A stretch of 64,000 bases of DNA, taken from contig JAQUHA010000006.1 in the NCBI GenBank assembly GCA_028683855.1, positions 1 to 64,000 of the forward strand. The letters are read 5' to 3'. The notes beneath the pieces are model-generated. The model saw only the letters and a list, made by a program, of their open reading frames with translations. It ran no database searches and had not been told where the DNA came from. Below, in pieces: positions 8,128 to 15,978 of the stretch. Numbering within the stretch: the first letter of the stretch is position 1; each line of letters opens with the position of its first letter. Both the position numbers and the translations under genes were made by a program. The DNA comes from Desulfuromonadaceae bacterium (GTDB lineage: Bacteria; Desulfobacterota; Desulfuromonadia; Geobacterales; Pseudopelobacteraceae).

Positions 8128-10035
8128 TTACTCTCCTAAATAGGTGTATCCCAACAGTGTTCGATCCAGAAGTTCAATAAAGTGCCCGCTCTCTTCTATT
8201 GATATTTTCTTCAGAGCAACGCTCTTTTCGAGATTGTCACGAACGTGTTTCAGGATCTGCGGCCCCTTATACTGGACGTATTTCAGGCTTTCCCATGTTG
8301 CGTCACCGTTTATGACCGTATCGATCATGTAGCCGGTTTTTTTATTGAATGTGATATGGACTGCGTTTGTATCACCAAAGAGATTATGCATATCTCCCAG
8401 AATCTCCTGATAAGCGCCAATCAGGAAAAAACCGATGTAATAATCCTCGTCCTTCTTAATCTTGTGAAGCGGCAGATATTTAGCTCTGCCGTTTTCGCCG
8501 ACGAAACTTGTAATTTCACCGTCTGAATCGCAGGTTATGTCAGCAATTGAAGCCATTACATCGGGCTTTTGATTTAATCGCTGCAACGGGACTATGGGGA
8601 ACAGCTGATCAATTGCCCATGAGTCCGGAATAGACTGAAATAGAGAAAAATTTGCAAAGTAGGTCTGGCGCATTGAGAGTTGGAAATTTTGCAGTTCTTC
8701 AGGAATCGGCTTTATTTTTTCAACAATAGTGTTGATTTTTTTGATTATTTTTGAATAAAGCCACTCTGCTATCGCCCGGTCGTTAAGCGTCAGATAGCCG
8801 AGGTTAAAGAGGCTTACAGCCTCATTAATAAGCTGCAGAGTATCGTGATAATCCTCCCTAAGCGAATACCTGTCGATACTCTTGTATATGTCCATCAGTT
8901 TTTTAACTGTTGGAGCGACCTTTTCTGTTGAGGAGAGGATTTCTTCAAAATCAGGCATCAAGTGCTGTGTATTCGTATCCAGTACGTTCGTAACAAGCAC
9001 GGAGTAGTGTGCAACGGTCGCCCTGCCTGATTCAGAAATTATGTTCGGACATTCAACTCCTGCCTCATCGCAGATATTTTTTATCTGATATATGACGTCG
9101 TTTGCGTACTCTTCAATCGTATAATTGACGCTTGAAAAATAACTCGACTTTGACCCGTCGTAATCAACCCCCAGACCACCGCCAATATCCAGATATTCAA
9201 TACCTACACCCAGTTTTCTCATCTCTGTGTACACACGGGCTACTTCAATCAATGCAGTCTTTATTTTGTCAATTTTAGTTATCTGGCTGCCGATATGTGA
9301 GTGCAGAAGTTTGACTGAACCGAGCAACCCCTGTTCTTCAAGCATCTTGATGGCAGCTATAATTTCAGACATACGAAGCCCGAATTTAGCATCCTCACCG
9401 CCGGAAGTCGCCCATTTACCAGTTCCCTTAGAGGATAGTTTAACGCGTATCCCCAACTTGGGTGTTATGCCGGTTTTTCTGGAGATATCAATTATTTTTT
9501 CCAGTTCAAAGAGCTTCTCCACCACCAGCGTTATGTCAAAACCAATTTTGGTCGCATAAAGCACTGTTTCGATATATTCCGCATCCTTATATCCATTGCA
9601 GATAATAGGCAGATTGTTGCCGCTGGATATAGAAATTCCCGCAACCAGTTCAGGTTTGGAACCGACTTCAAGCCCGATATTGTAACGTTTGCCATAACTG
9701 GCGATAGCTTCAACAACCTGACGCTGCTGATTCACTTTTATAGGGTAGAAGGTCTGATATTTGGCAGAGTAATCATTTGCATGAATCGCATTTTTGAACA
9801 CTCTGTTTATGGAGGCGATACGCCCCTGAAGAACGTCCATAAACCGGAGCAGAATTGGCGGTTTTATCTTCCGCTTTATCAAATCGTCTACAAGACAGCG
9901 CAGATCAATTGACTGTTTGGAATTTGACGATGGGTGTACGCAGATATTACCTTTTTTATTGACAGAAAAGAGATCCGCCCCCCAGTTGTCAATGTTGTAA
10001 ATCTTCGTAGATTCACTTATAGACCATTTTTCCAT
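8128..10035 (-). CDS. speA: biosynthetic arginine decarboxylase SpeA
   Basis: SpeA makes agmatine from arginine with PLP and is the entry step to putrescine here. At 635 residues it has the usual length of the biosynthetic form. Landmarks are F-Y-P-I-K-V-N-Q-Q with the PLP lysine (about residue 100), L-H-S-H-I-G-S-Q and Y-L-D-I-G-G-G-L-G-V-D-Y in the barrel, and an active-site motif with C-D-S-D-G near the C-terminus. It is the first gene of the operon with the carboxynorspermidine dehydrogenase and nspC. The enzymes turning agmatine into putrescine are not in the window. Confidence 0.96.
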   Translation of the reverse strand: MEKWSISESTKIYNIDNWGADLFSVNKKGNICVHPSSNSKQSIDLRCLVDDLIKRKIKPPILLRFMDVLQGRIASINRVFKNAIHANDYSAKYQTFYPIKVNQQRQVVEAIASYGKRYNIGLEVGSKPELVAGISISSGNNLPIICNGYKDAEYIETVLYATKIGFDITLVVEKLFELEKIIDISRKTGITPKLGIRVKLSSKGTGKWATSGGEDAKFGLRMSEIIAAIKMLEEQGLLGSVKLLHSHIGSQITKIDKIKTALIEVARVYTEMRKLGVGIEYLDIGGGLGVDYDGSKSSYFSSVNYTIEEYANDVIYQIKNICDEAGVECPNIISESGRATVAHYSVLVTNVLDTNTQHLMPDFEEILSSTEKVAPTVKKLMDIYKSIDRYSLREDYHDTLQLINEAVSLFNLGYLTLNDRAIAEWLYSKIIKKINTIVEKIKPIPEELQNFQLSMRQTYFANFSLFQSIPDSWAIDQLFPIVPLQRLNQKPDVMASIADITCDSDGEITSFVGENGRAKYLPLHKIKKDEDYYIGFFLIGAYQEILGDMHNLFGDTNAVHITFNKKTGYMIDTVINGDATWESLKYVQYKGPQILKHVRDNLEKSVALKKISIEESGHFIELLDRTLLGYTYLGE

Positions 10036-10194
10036 AACGCGTTACCCATATTCCTCTTAATTGCATACAAGCAAACCTGTCTATTTATTGCATAGAAATG
10101 CCAATGTCAATTTTAAATTAAGCGACACAGCAGAATGAGGCATGAAAAGAGAGACCGCCTTGACTTTGCCAGACAAAGTGATTACCTTCGGAAT

Positions 10195-10203
10195 TGCTAT
10201 ACA
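10195..10203 (+). promoter_or_regulatory. extended -10 promoter for hsp20-lon
   Basis: TG-C-TATACA (10195-10203) is an extended -10 element without an obvious -35 at the right distance. Transcription would begin near 10210, leaving a short leader before ATG 10228. This favours 10228 over the earlier in-frame ATG at 10135. I see no convincing heat-shock sigma-32 or CIRCE element. Confidence 0.4.
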
Positions 10204-10227
10204 TTAACCATTTTATCAGGCATTCAA

Positions 10228-10656
10228 ATGTCACATTTTTCTTCAAGAAAGACTTTATCGCAGGGGATATTACGCCGTAATATCGGTGAACTGCGCGAAC
10301 TTCTTTACATTCTCGAACTACGGGATGCTTTTGAAGACAGCGAGAATCGCCCAAGAATGGATATGTATGAAACATCCGGCGATATAGTCATAGAGTTCGA
10401 TCTTCCAGGCATCAGACTTGACGCAATTTCTCTTAAAATGCGTGGAATGACGCTCATACTTGAAGCATCCAAACCGAGGGAGCATAACGAAGGTAAATTT
10501 ATCTGCGTAGAGCGGTGTCATGGACACTTTAACCACGCAGTCCATATCCCCGGAAATGTTGACCCCGGCGCAATAAGAGCTGAATACCGCAGGGGCGTTC
10601 TTCGGGTTATCTGCCCTAAAAGAGCAGAGCTGCTGATACCGATAAAGGAGTTGTAA
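10228..10656 (+). CDS. small heat shock protein, Hsp20/alpha-crystallin family
   Basis: This 142-residue ATP-independent holdase binds unfolding proteins. The alpha-crystallin domain runs from about residue 45 (M-D-M-Y-E-T) to the end, with the family's G-V-L-R-V near the C-terminus (Y-R-R-G-V-L-R-V-I-C-P). The frame is open from 10135, but the extra 31 residues are not family-like and would place the start upstream of the likely promoter, so ATG 10228 is preferred. Its last codons contain the ribosome-binding site of lon, which starts 1 base after its stop, so expression of the holdase and the protease should be coupled. Confidence 0.88.
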   Translation: MSHFSSRKTLSQGILRRNIGELRELLYILELRDAFEDSENRPRMDMYETSGDIVIEFDLPGIRLDAISLKMRGMTLILEASKPREHNEGKFICVERCHGHFNHAVHIPGNVDPGAIRAEYRRGVLRVICPKRAELLIPIKEL

Positions 10657-10657
10657 A

Positions 10658-13117
10658 TTGATAGAAATTGAGAATGAAATTGAGCAGAGCAATGAAGATC
10701 TTAAAATTCCGGAAGTCCTTCCGCTTCTGCCTATCCGTGATGTAGTGGTCTACCCCTTTATGATTATACCGCTCTTCGTAGGAAGGGAGATGTCTGTCAA
10801 AGCCGTTGACAGCGCCCTTGCAGGGGATCGTATGATTCTGCTCTGCACACAGCATGACGTGGGTGATGAAGATCCGCCTGCAGAAAAGATATATGAGGTC
10901 GGCACCGTTGCAATGATTATGCGGATGCTTAAACTCCCTGACGGACGTGTTAAAATACTCGTTCAGGGTTTGGCTAAAGCTCGTATCACAGAATTTATAA
11001 CAGATTCTCCGTTTTATACAGTCAGGGCAGAGCGCCAGAACGATTCTATAGTCACAAATATGTCGCTCGAAATAGAGGCGTTGATTAGAACCGTCAGAGA
11101 ACAACTTTCCAAAGTAATGGAACTTGGAAAACAGGTCTCGCCTGAAGTAATGGTAATTATGGAGAACATACAGGATCCGGGGAGTATGGCTGACCTTATA
11201 TCCAGTAATCTCGGTTTGAAAGTTGCCGATGCACAGACACTTCTTGAAATAAACGATCCTGTTGCCAGACTAACTAAGGTAAATGAATTTTTAAATCGGG
11301 AAGTTGAACTCCTTAGCGTTCAAGCCAGAATTCAGAATGCCGCACGTGAAGAGATGGGTAAGAACCACAAGGAATATTACCTTCGCGAGCAGATGAAAGC
11401 TATACAGAGCGAACTCGGTGACAACGAAGGCAAAGAGGAACTGGCTGAAATAAAAAAGGCTATTGAAGCATCAAAGATGCCGCCGGCTGTAATGAAGGAG
11501 GCGTTTAAACAGTTGGGGCGCCTGGAAAATATGCACCCTGATGCCGGGGAAGCCAGCATTGTAAGAACCTATCTTGACTGGATGGTAGAGCTTCCCTGGA
11601 GCAGATCCACCAGAGACAGTCTTGACATTATGAGAGCCAGGAAAATACTGGATGACGATCACTTTTATCTGGATAAGATAAAAGAACGAATTCTTGAATT
11701 CCTCTCCGTACGAAAACTGAAGAAAAAAATGAAGGGACCTATTCTCTGTTTTGTCGGACCGCCCGGTGTCGGCAAAACGTCCCTTGGAAAATCCATCGCC
11801 CGTGCTATGAATAGAAAGTTCGTTCGCATCTCCCTCGGAGGGGTGCGGGATGAAGCAGAAATTCGCGGTCACAGACGCACTTACATCGGCGCTTTGCCGG
11901 GACGTATACTTCAGGGGCTTAAACAGGCAGGATCCAACAACCCTGTCTTCATGCTTGATGAACTTGACAAACTCGGCTACGACTATAAAGGTGATCCTTC
12001 ATCTGCTCTCCTGGAAGTCCTTGATCCTGAGCAGAACCACTCGTTTTCAGATCACTATATCAATCAGCCGTTCGATCTCTCTAATGTTATGTTTGTAGCT
12101 ACGGCAAACCAGATGGATCCCATTCCATCTGCTCTGCGAGACAGGATGGAGGTAATCAATCTATCCGGCTATACTGAGGAAGAGAAACTTCAGATTGCTA
12201 AACGCTATCTTGTACCCAGGCAGACCAAGGAGAACGGTCTTAAACCTAAAAATATCAGCTTTGACGATGACTCAATAGCCGAGATCATATCAAAATACAC
12301 CCGCGAGGCTGGTCTGCGTAATCTGGAGCGTGAAATAGGTAAAATATGCCGTAAAGTTGCCCGTAGAGTTGCCGAAGGGAATGGGCATCTCGTCAAAATC
12401 ACTCCAAAAACGCTACATACATATCTGGGCGCTGAAAAATATATACGAGAGGAAGATCTTGACAAAAATGAGATCGGAGTGGTTAACGGACTTGCCTGGA
12501 CACCGGTGGGCGGAGAGGTTCTGCATATTGAGGCAAGCCTGATGCCTGGAAAGCCCGCCCTTACATTAACCGGACAGCTTGGTGATGTAATGAAGGAGTC
12601 GGTACAGGCTGCACACTCCTACACACGCGCTCACGCTGAAGCGATGCAGCTGGACTCTAAAATTTTTGACGAACATGAAATTCACATCCATGTACCGGCT
12701 GGCGGCATTCCAAAGGACGGACCATCGGCAGGAGTTGCAATGACTGTTGCTCTGGCATCGGTTCTCACACGCATTCCGGTAAAAAAGGATGTAGCCATGA
12801 CCGGTGAAGTTACGCTCCGTGGGAAAGTCCTTCCAATCGGAGGGTTGAAGGAGAAGATCCTTGCTGCTGTCAGATCAAGAATGCGGCTTGTTATAATTCC
12901 TCAACAAAACAAAAAAGATCTGGAGGACATCCCGCCGGAGATTTTGAAAAAAGTAAAAATAGTTGCGGTATCTGAGGTTGAAGAGGCTCTAAAACTGGCT
13001 TTAACCAAATATCCGCCACCGGCACTTTTAACCGGCAAAAAACCTGCAAAAGCTGACTTGCCAAAAGGCAGGACACGCGCAGAAAAAACTGCTTCAAGGG
13101 TCACTGCAACCGCATGA
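10658..13117 (+). CDS. lon: ATP-dependent protease Lon
   Basis: Lon degrades damaged and regulatory proteins in the cytosol. The 819-residue protein has the N-terminal LON substrate domain (about 20-215), a coiled central part, AAA+ Walker A G-P-P-G-V-G-K-T (367-374), Walker B F-M-L-D-E-L-D (about 431-437), and the C-terminal protease with catalytic S690 in K-D-G-P-S-A-G and K733 in G-G-L-K-E-K. The start is a TTG preceded by AAAGGAG that lies within the end of hsp20. The final 40 or so residues form a lysine- and proline-rich extension of low complexity. Confidence 0.97.
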   Translation: MIEIENEIEQSNEDLKIPEVLPLLPIRDVVVYPFMIIPLFVGREMSVKAVDSALAGDRMILLCTQHDVGDEDPPAEKIYEVGTVAMIMRMLKLPDGRVKILVQGLAKARITEFITDSPFYTVRAERQNDSIVTNMSLEIEALIRTVREQLSKVMELGKQVSPEVMVIMENIQDPGSMADLISSNLGLKVADAQTLLEINDPVARLTKVNEFLNREVELLSVQARIQNAAREEMGKNHKEYYLREQMKAIQSELGDNEGKEELAEIKKAIEASKMPPAVMKEAFKQLGRLENMHPDAGEASIVRTYLDWMVELPWSRSTRDSLDIMRARKILDDDHFYLDKIKERILEFLSVRKLKKKMKGPILCFVGPPGVGKTSLGKSIARAMNRKFVRISLGGVRDEAEIRGHRRTYIGALPGRILQGLKQAGSNNPVFMLDELDKLGYDYKGDPSSALLEVLDPEQNHSFSDHYINQPFDLSNVMFVATANQMDPIPSALRDRMEVINLSGYTEEEKLQIAKRYLVPRQTKENGLKPKNISFDDDSIAEIISKYTREAGLRNLEREIGKICRKVARRVAEGNGHLVKITPKTLHTYLGAEKYIREEDLDKNEIGVVNGLAWTPVGGEVLHIEASLMPGKPALTLTGQLGDVMKESVQAAHSYTRAHAEAMQLDSKIFDEHEIHIHVPAGGIPKDGPSAGVAMTVALASVLTRIPVKKDVAMTGEVTLRGKVLPIGGLKEKILAAVRSRMRLVIIPQQNKKDLEDIPPEILKKVKIVAVSEVEEALKLALTKYPPPALLTGKKPAKADLPKGRTRAEKTASRVTATA

Positions 13118-13171
13118 AATAGAAGGTTGGCATAGGTTTAACCGCTACTGTTTTTATTTCCGAGGTGATGT

Positions 13172-14428
13172 ATGTCACAAGATATAATCTATTCCGCCTC
13201 CTGGTTGCTCAATCCTGATGCCTCGCCGCTTGCCGGCGGGGCATTGCTCGTTCGCAACGGGGTTATTGCAGAAACAGGTACATTGAAGACTCTACGCAGC
13301 AGGCACTCCGCAGCAGTAATTGATTATCCAGGGGCAGCAATCATTCCCGGATTTATCAACTCACATACACATCTTGAGCTTACTCATTTCCCTTCGTGGA
13401 AAAATAAATACTCGGCAGGCTATGTACCACGCAGATTCACAGACTGGATAATGCAGTTGATTAAAATATCCCGCAATCTGAAAGCAGATGATTACCACCC
13501 CTCGATTGAAGAGGGTATAAGAATGTGCCTTGAATCAGGGACTACAGCTATAGGCGAAATAGCAACCAACCCTCCAAATGCTGATATTTATTACAAATCT
13601 TCACTTAACGGTCGTCTCTATTTTGAACTAATCGGACGGGACACCGGTTTATTTCAACAAAAGCTTGCAATCGCGACTAACGCCGCAGTTAAAGATGGAG
13701 CAACATTACCATCGGGCTTTTCTCCTCACTCCACCTACACAGTTTCAGAGGATAATTTCAAACTTATAAAGAGTGTATCCAATCAATACTCATTACCTCT
13801 CAGCATTCACCTCTCTGAATCAGCCTCAGAATCTGAATTAATGTTTGACGGCAGTGGTGATTTGGCATCCGAATTTTATCCTTTTGTCGGTTGGAACCAA
13901 TTTTTGGCGAGACCGGCTCGTTGCAGCTCTACAGAACTTTTAAATAGAAATGGTATACTGACACCAGCCACCCTTGTCGTCCACTGCGTTCATACCTCAC
14001 TCGCAGATGCACGGATTTTAAAAGAGACCGGCGCTCATATAGCGCTCTGTCCGCGAAGCAATCATATTCTCGACGTAGGGTCTCCCCCGGTTCGTCTTTT
14101 CAAAAAGCTCGGCATTCCACTTTCTCTCGGCACCGACTCTCTAGCCAGCAACAACTCTTTATCACTATGGGACGAAATCCGTTTCACGCTTAACGCCTTT
14201 CCAGATGATCTGACTGAACCGGATCTATTCAATATGGTTACAATAAGAGGAGCGGAAGCCCTTGGAATTACGGCGACATCCGGGTCTCTGGATGTCGGCA
14301 GGCGGGCTGATTTTCAGGTGATAGGAAACTGCGATTCTACTCAGGAGAATGTTTTGAAAAGGGTTATCAGAGATGGGAGTGTCCGCGAAGTTTTTACACG
14401 CGGTGAACGTTACTGCGGTACTGACTGA
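13172..14428 (+). CDS. amidohydrolase, SsnA/MtaD-like deaminase family
   Basis: The 418-residue metal-dependent hydrolase has the amidohydrolase pattern: S-H-T-H-L-E (metal HxH, about 65-70), H-L-S-E (about 211-214), V-V-H-C-V-H and G-T-D-S-L-A-S-N. This subgroup contains deaminases of adenosine-like substrates, including 5-methylthioadenosine/S-adenosylhomocysteine deaminase and aminodeoxyfutalosine deaminase of the futalosine menaquinone route. The G-T-D-S-L-A-S-N wording fits the second at least as well as the first, but I cannot decide between them. It lies 54 bases after lon, and its end overlaps the end of convergent lspA by 19 bases. Confidence 0.85.
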   Translation: MSQDIIYSASWLLNPDASPLAGGALLVRNGVIAETGTLKTLRSRHSAAVIDYPGAAIIPGFINSHTHLELTHFPSWKNKYSAGYVPRRFTDWIMQLIKISRNLKADDYHPSIEEGIRMCLESGTTAIGEIATNPPNADIYYKSSLNGRLYFELIGRDTGLFQQKLAIATNAAVKDGATLPSGFSPHSTYTVSEDNFKLIKSVSNQYSLPLSIHLSESASESELMFDGSGDLASEFYPFVGWNQFLARPARCSSTELLNRNGILTPATLVVHCVHTSLADARILKETGAHIALCPRSNHILDVGSPPVRLFKKLGIPLSLGTDSLASNNSLSLWDEIRFTLNAFPDDLTEPDLFNMVTIRGAEALGITATSGSLDVGRRADFQVIGNCDSTQENVLKRVIRDGSVREVFTRGERYCGTD

Positions 14429-14913
14429 CTCTTCTGTTTCAATCGTTTCTCCTCAAGCAGCATATCAACTGCAAGAAGAAAGACTCCGACGCAGATCAGA
14501 GAATCTGCAATATTGAATGCCGGCCAATGGTGTCTATACCAATGAGCATCCAGAAAATCTATTACTTCGCCCAACCTTACCCGATCTATCAGATTTCCGA
14601 CAGCACCTGAGAATATAAGTGCCAGAGAAATATGTGCAAGTTTCTGATCATCCCTCAGTTTACGAAACGCTATTAGAATCACAAGGGATGCCACCAGGGA
14701 AACTGTTATAAAGAAAGGTAGGCGCCAGGATGCGTTGGAGAGAAAGCTGAATGCCGCTCCCCTGTTTCTGACATAAGTGATGTGAAAAAAATTTTCAATT
14801 ACCGGGATTGAATCAAAAAGCTGCATACTGCTGTCTATAGCAACTTTTGTAATTTGGTCGACAATAATACCGAGAATTGCGATGACTGCAAACAGAGTAT
14901 ATCTTGATTTCAT
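14410..14913 (-). CDS. lspA: lipoprotein signal peptidase II
   Basis: LspA cleaves signal peptides of prolipoproteins in the inner membrane after lipid attachment. The 167-residue protein has four hydrophobic segments and the conserved boxes Y-V-R-N-R-G-A-A-F, G-A-V-G-N-L-I-D-R (catalytic Asp) and F-N-I-A-D-S (second catalytic Asp). Gene order ileS, diguanylate cyclase, lspA recalls the common ileS-lspA pairing with a signalling gene inserted. Its start overlaps the diguanylate cyclase stop by 4 bases, so translation is probably coupled. Confidence 0.96.
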   Translation of the reverse strand: MKSRYTLFAVIAILGIIVDQITKVAIDSSMQLFDSIPVIENFFHITYVRNRGAAFSFLSNASWRLPFFITVSLVASLVILIAFRKLRDDQKLAHISLALIFSGAVGNLIDRVRLGEVIDFLDAHWYRHHWPAFNIADSLICVGVFLLAVDMLLEEKRLKQKSQSVPQ

Positions 14914-15941
14914 TTATCATTTCCGTGCATCCGGGGAACACTTTCGTCGACTGCGTCTTCCGGGGGTATTATTGTGGCGCGATTACGCCCGCTTTTCTTT
15001 GATGCATACAAACCACGATCTGCCAGATCAACAAGCCCTTCCCAATTATCATAACCATTTATTTCAATCTGACTGGCAACACCACAGCTTAATGTAAGAA
15101 CGCCGTGTTCGCTCTTTTCATGCGGGACACTGAGTTCAGCCAGGCTTGCGAGGATACGGTCAGCCAGGATCAAGGCGCCGTAGAGAGTTGTTTCAGGCAT
15201 AATCAGCAGAATCTCTTCCCCCCCATATCGGTAAAGACGATCACAGGTTCGTATATTTTTAATCAGATGATCCGAAACGAGCCGCAGGGCTTCGTCCCCC
15301 TTCTTATGACCGTAACTGTCATTGTAAAGCTTGAACTCGTCAACATCATAAAGAGCCACTGAATATGAACGGTTGTACCTCATTGCCTGGCTGTGAGTGT
15401 GTTCAAGATCAACTTCCATAGCCCGACGATTACCGAGACCGGTAAGAGCATCAATCAGAGACAACGATTTAAGCTGCTTATTGGCTAGAAGGAGTTCCTG
15501 TGTACGCTCCGTCACCGACTCTTCTATAATATCACGCTGCCTCTCGTATATTCTGAAATGAGCCTTGGCAAGATCAGATTGAGTTACAAGACCAAGCAGT
15601 TTTCCTGTTGGGCTGACAACCGGAAGATGTCGTATCTTCTGAGCTGAAGATATTACCAGCGCTTCAAACAGTGTCGTATTTTCCGATATTGTCGAGACTG
15701 GCACCGACATTACATCAGAAACTTTCAACATAGTTTTCGGTTTTTCAGATATAAACAACCCCATCAAACGAACTATGTCCCGCTCGGTGATGATACCTAT
15801 AGGCACATCGTTTTCAACAACGATCATACATGAGTGGCGATTATCTATCATATTCTGGATAACGCTGGACAACTCTGCATTAGAGGTTGTGCTGCTCAGA
15901 TTGATGGTCATAAGTGTTGAAACTAAAATATCAGCGTGCAT
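14910..15941 (-). CDS. diguanylate cyclase with paired CBS domains
   Basis: The 343-residue cytosolic protein has two CBS domains (about 3-60 and 75-128), a short coiled linker and a GGDEF domain (about 160-330). The active site reads G-G-E-E-I (240-244). An RxxD inhibitory site, R-T-C-D, sits five residues before it (231-234). The base-contacting Asp in G-H-K-K-G-D is kept, which predicts ordinary c-di-GMP rather than the cAMP-GMP made by Ser-substituted Geobacter enzymes. CBS pairs usually sense adenine nucleotides, so activity may respond to energy state. The start is ATG 15941, because GGAGG lies 5 bases before it; the GTG at 15953 overlaps that ribosome-binding site. Confidence 0.92.
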   Translation of the reverse strand: MHADILVSTLMTINLSSTTSNAELSSVIQNMIDNRHSCMIVVENDVPIGIITERDIVRLMGLFISEKPKTMLKVSDVMSVPVSTISENTTLFEALVISSAQKIRHLPVVSPTGKLLGLVTQSDLAKAHFRIYERQRDIIEESVTERTQELLLANKQLKSLSLIDALTGLGNRRAMEVDLEHTHSQAMRYNRSYSVALYDVDEFKLYNDSYGHKKGDEALRLVSDHLIKNIRTCDRLYRYGGEEILLIMPETTLYGALILADRILASLAELSVPHEKSEHGVLTLSCGVASQIEINGYDNWEGLVDLADRGLYASKKSGRNRATIIPPEDAVDESVPRMHGNDK

Positions 15942-15978
15942 ATCAACCTCCACTTTACTAAATCAATAAAATGCGGAA

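Noticed and set aside
10135-10227. Upstream extension of Hsp20
   Set aside because: Not family-like and it would begin upstream of the likely promoter at 10195-10203.
10616-11104. Open frame of 162 codons opposite the start of lon
   Set aside because: Antisense shadow; lon and its coupling with hsp20 are well supported.
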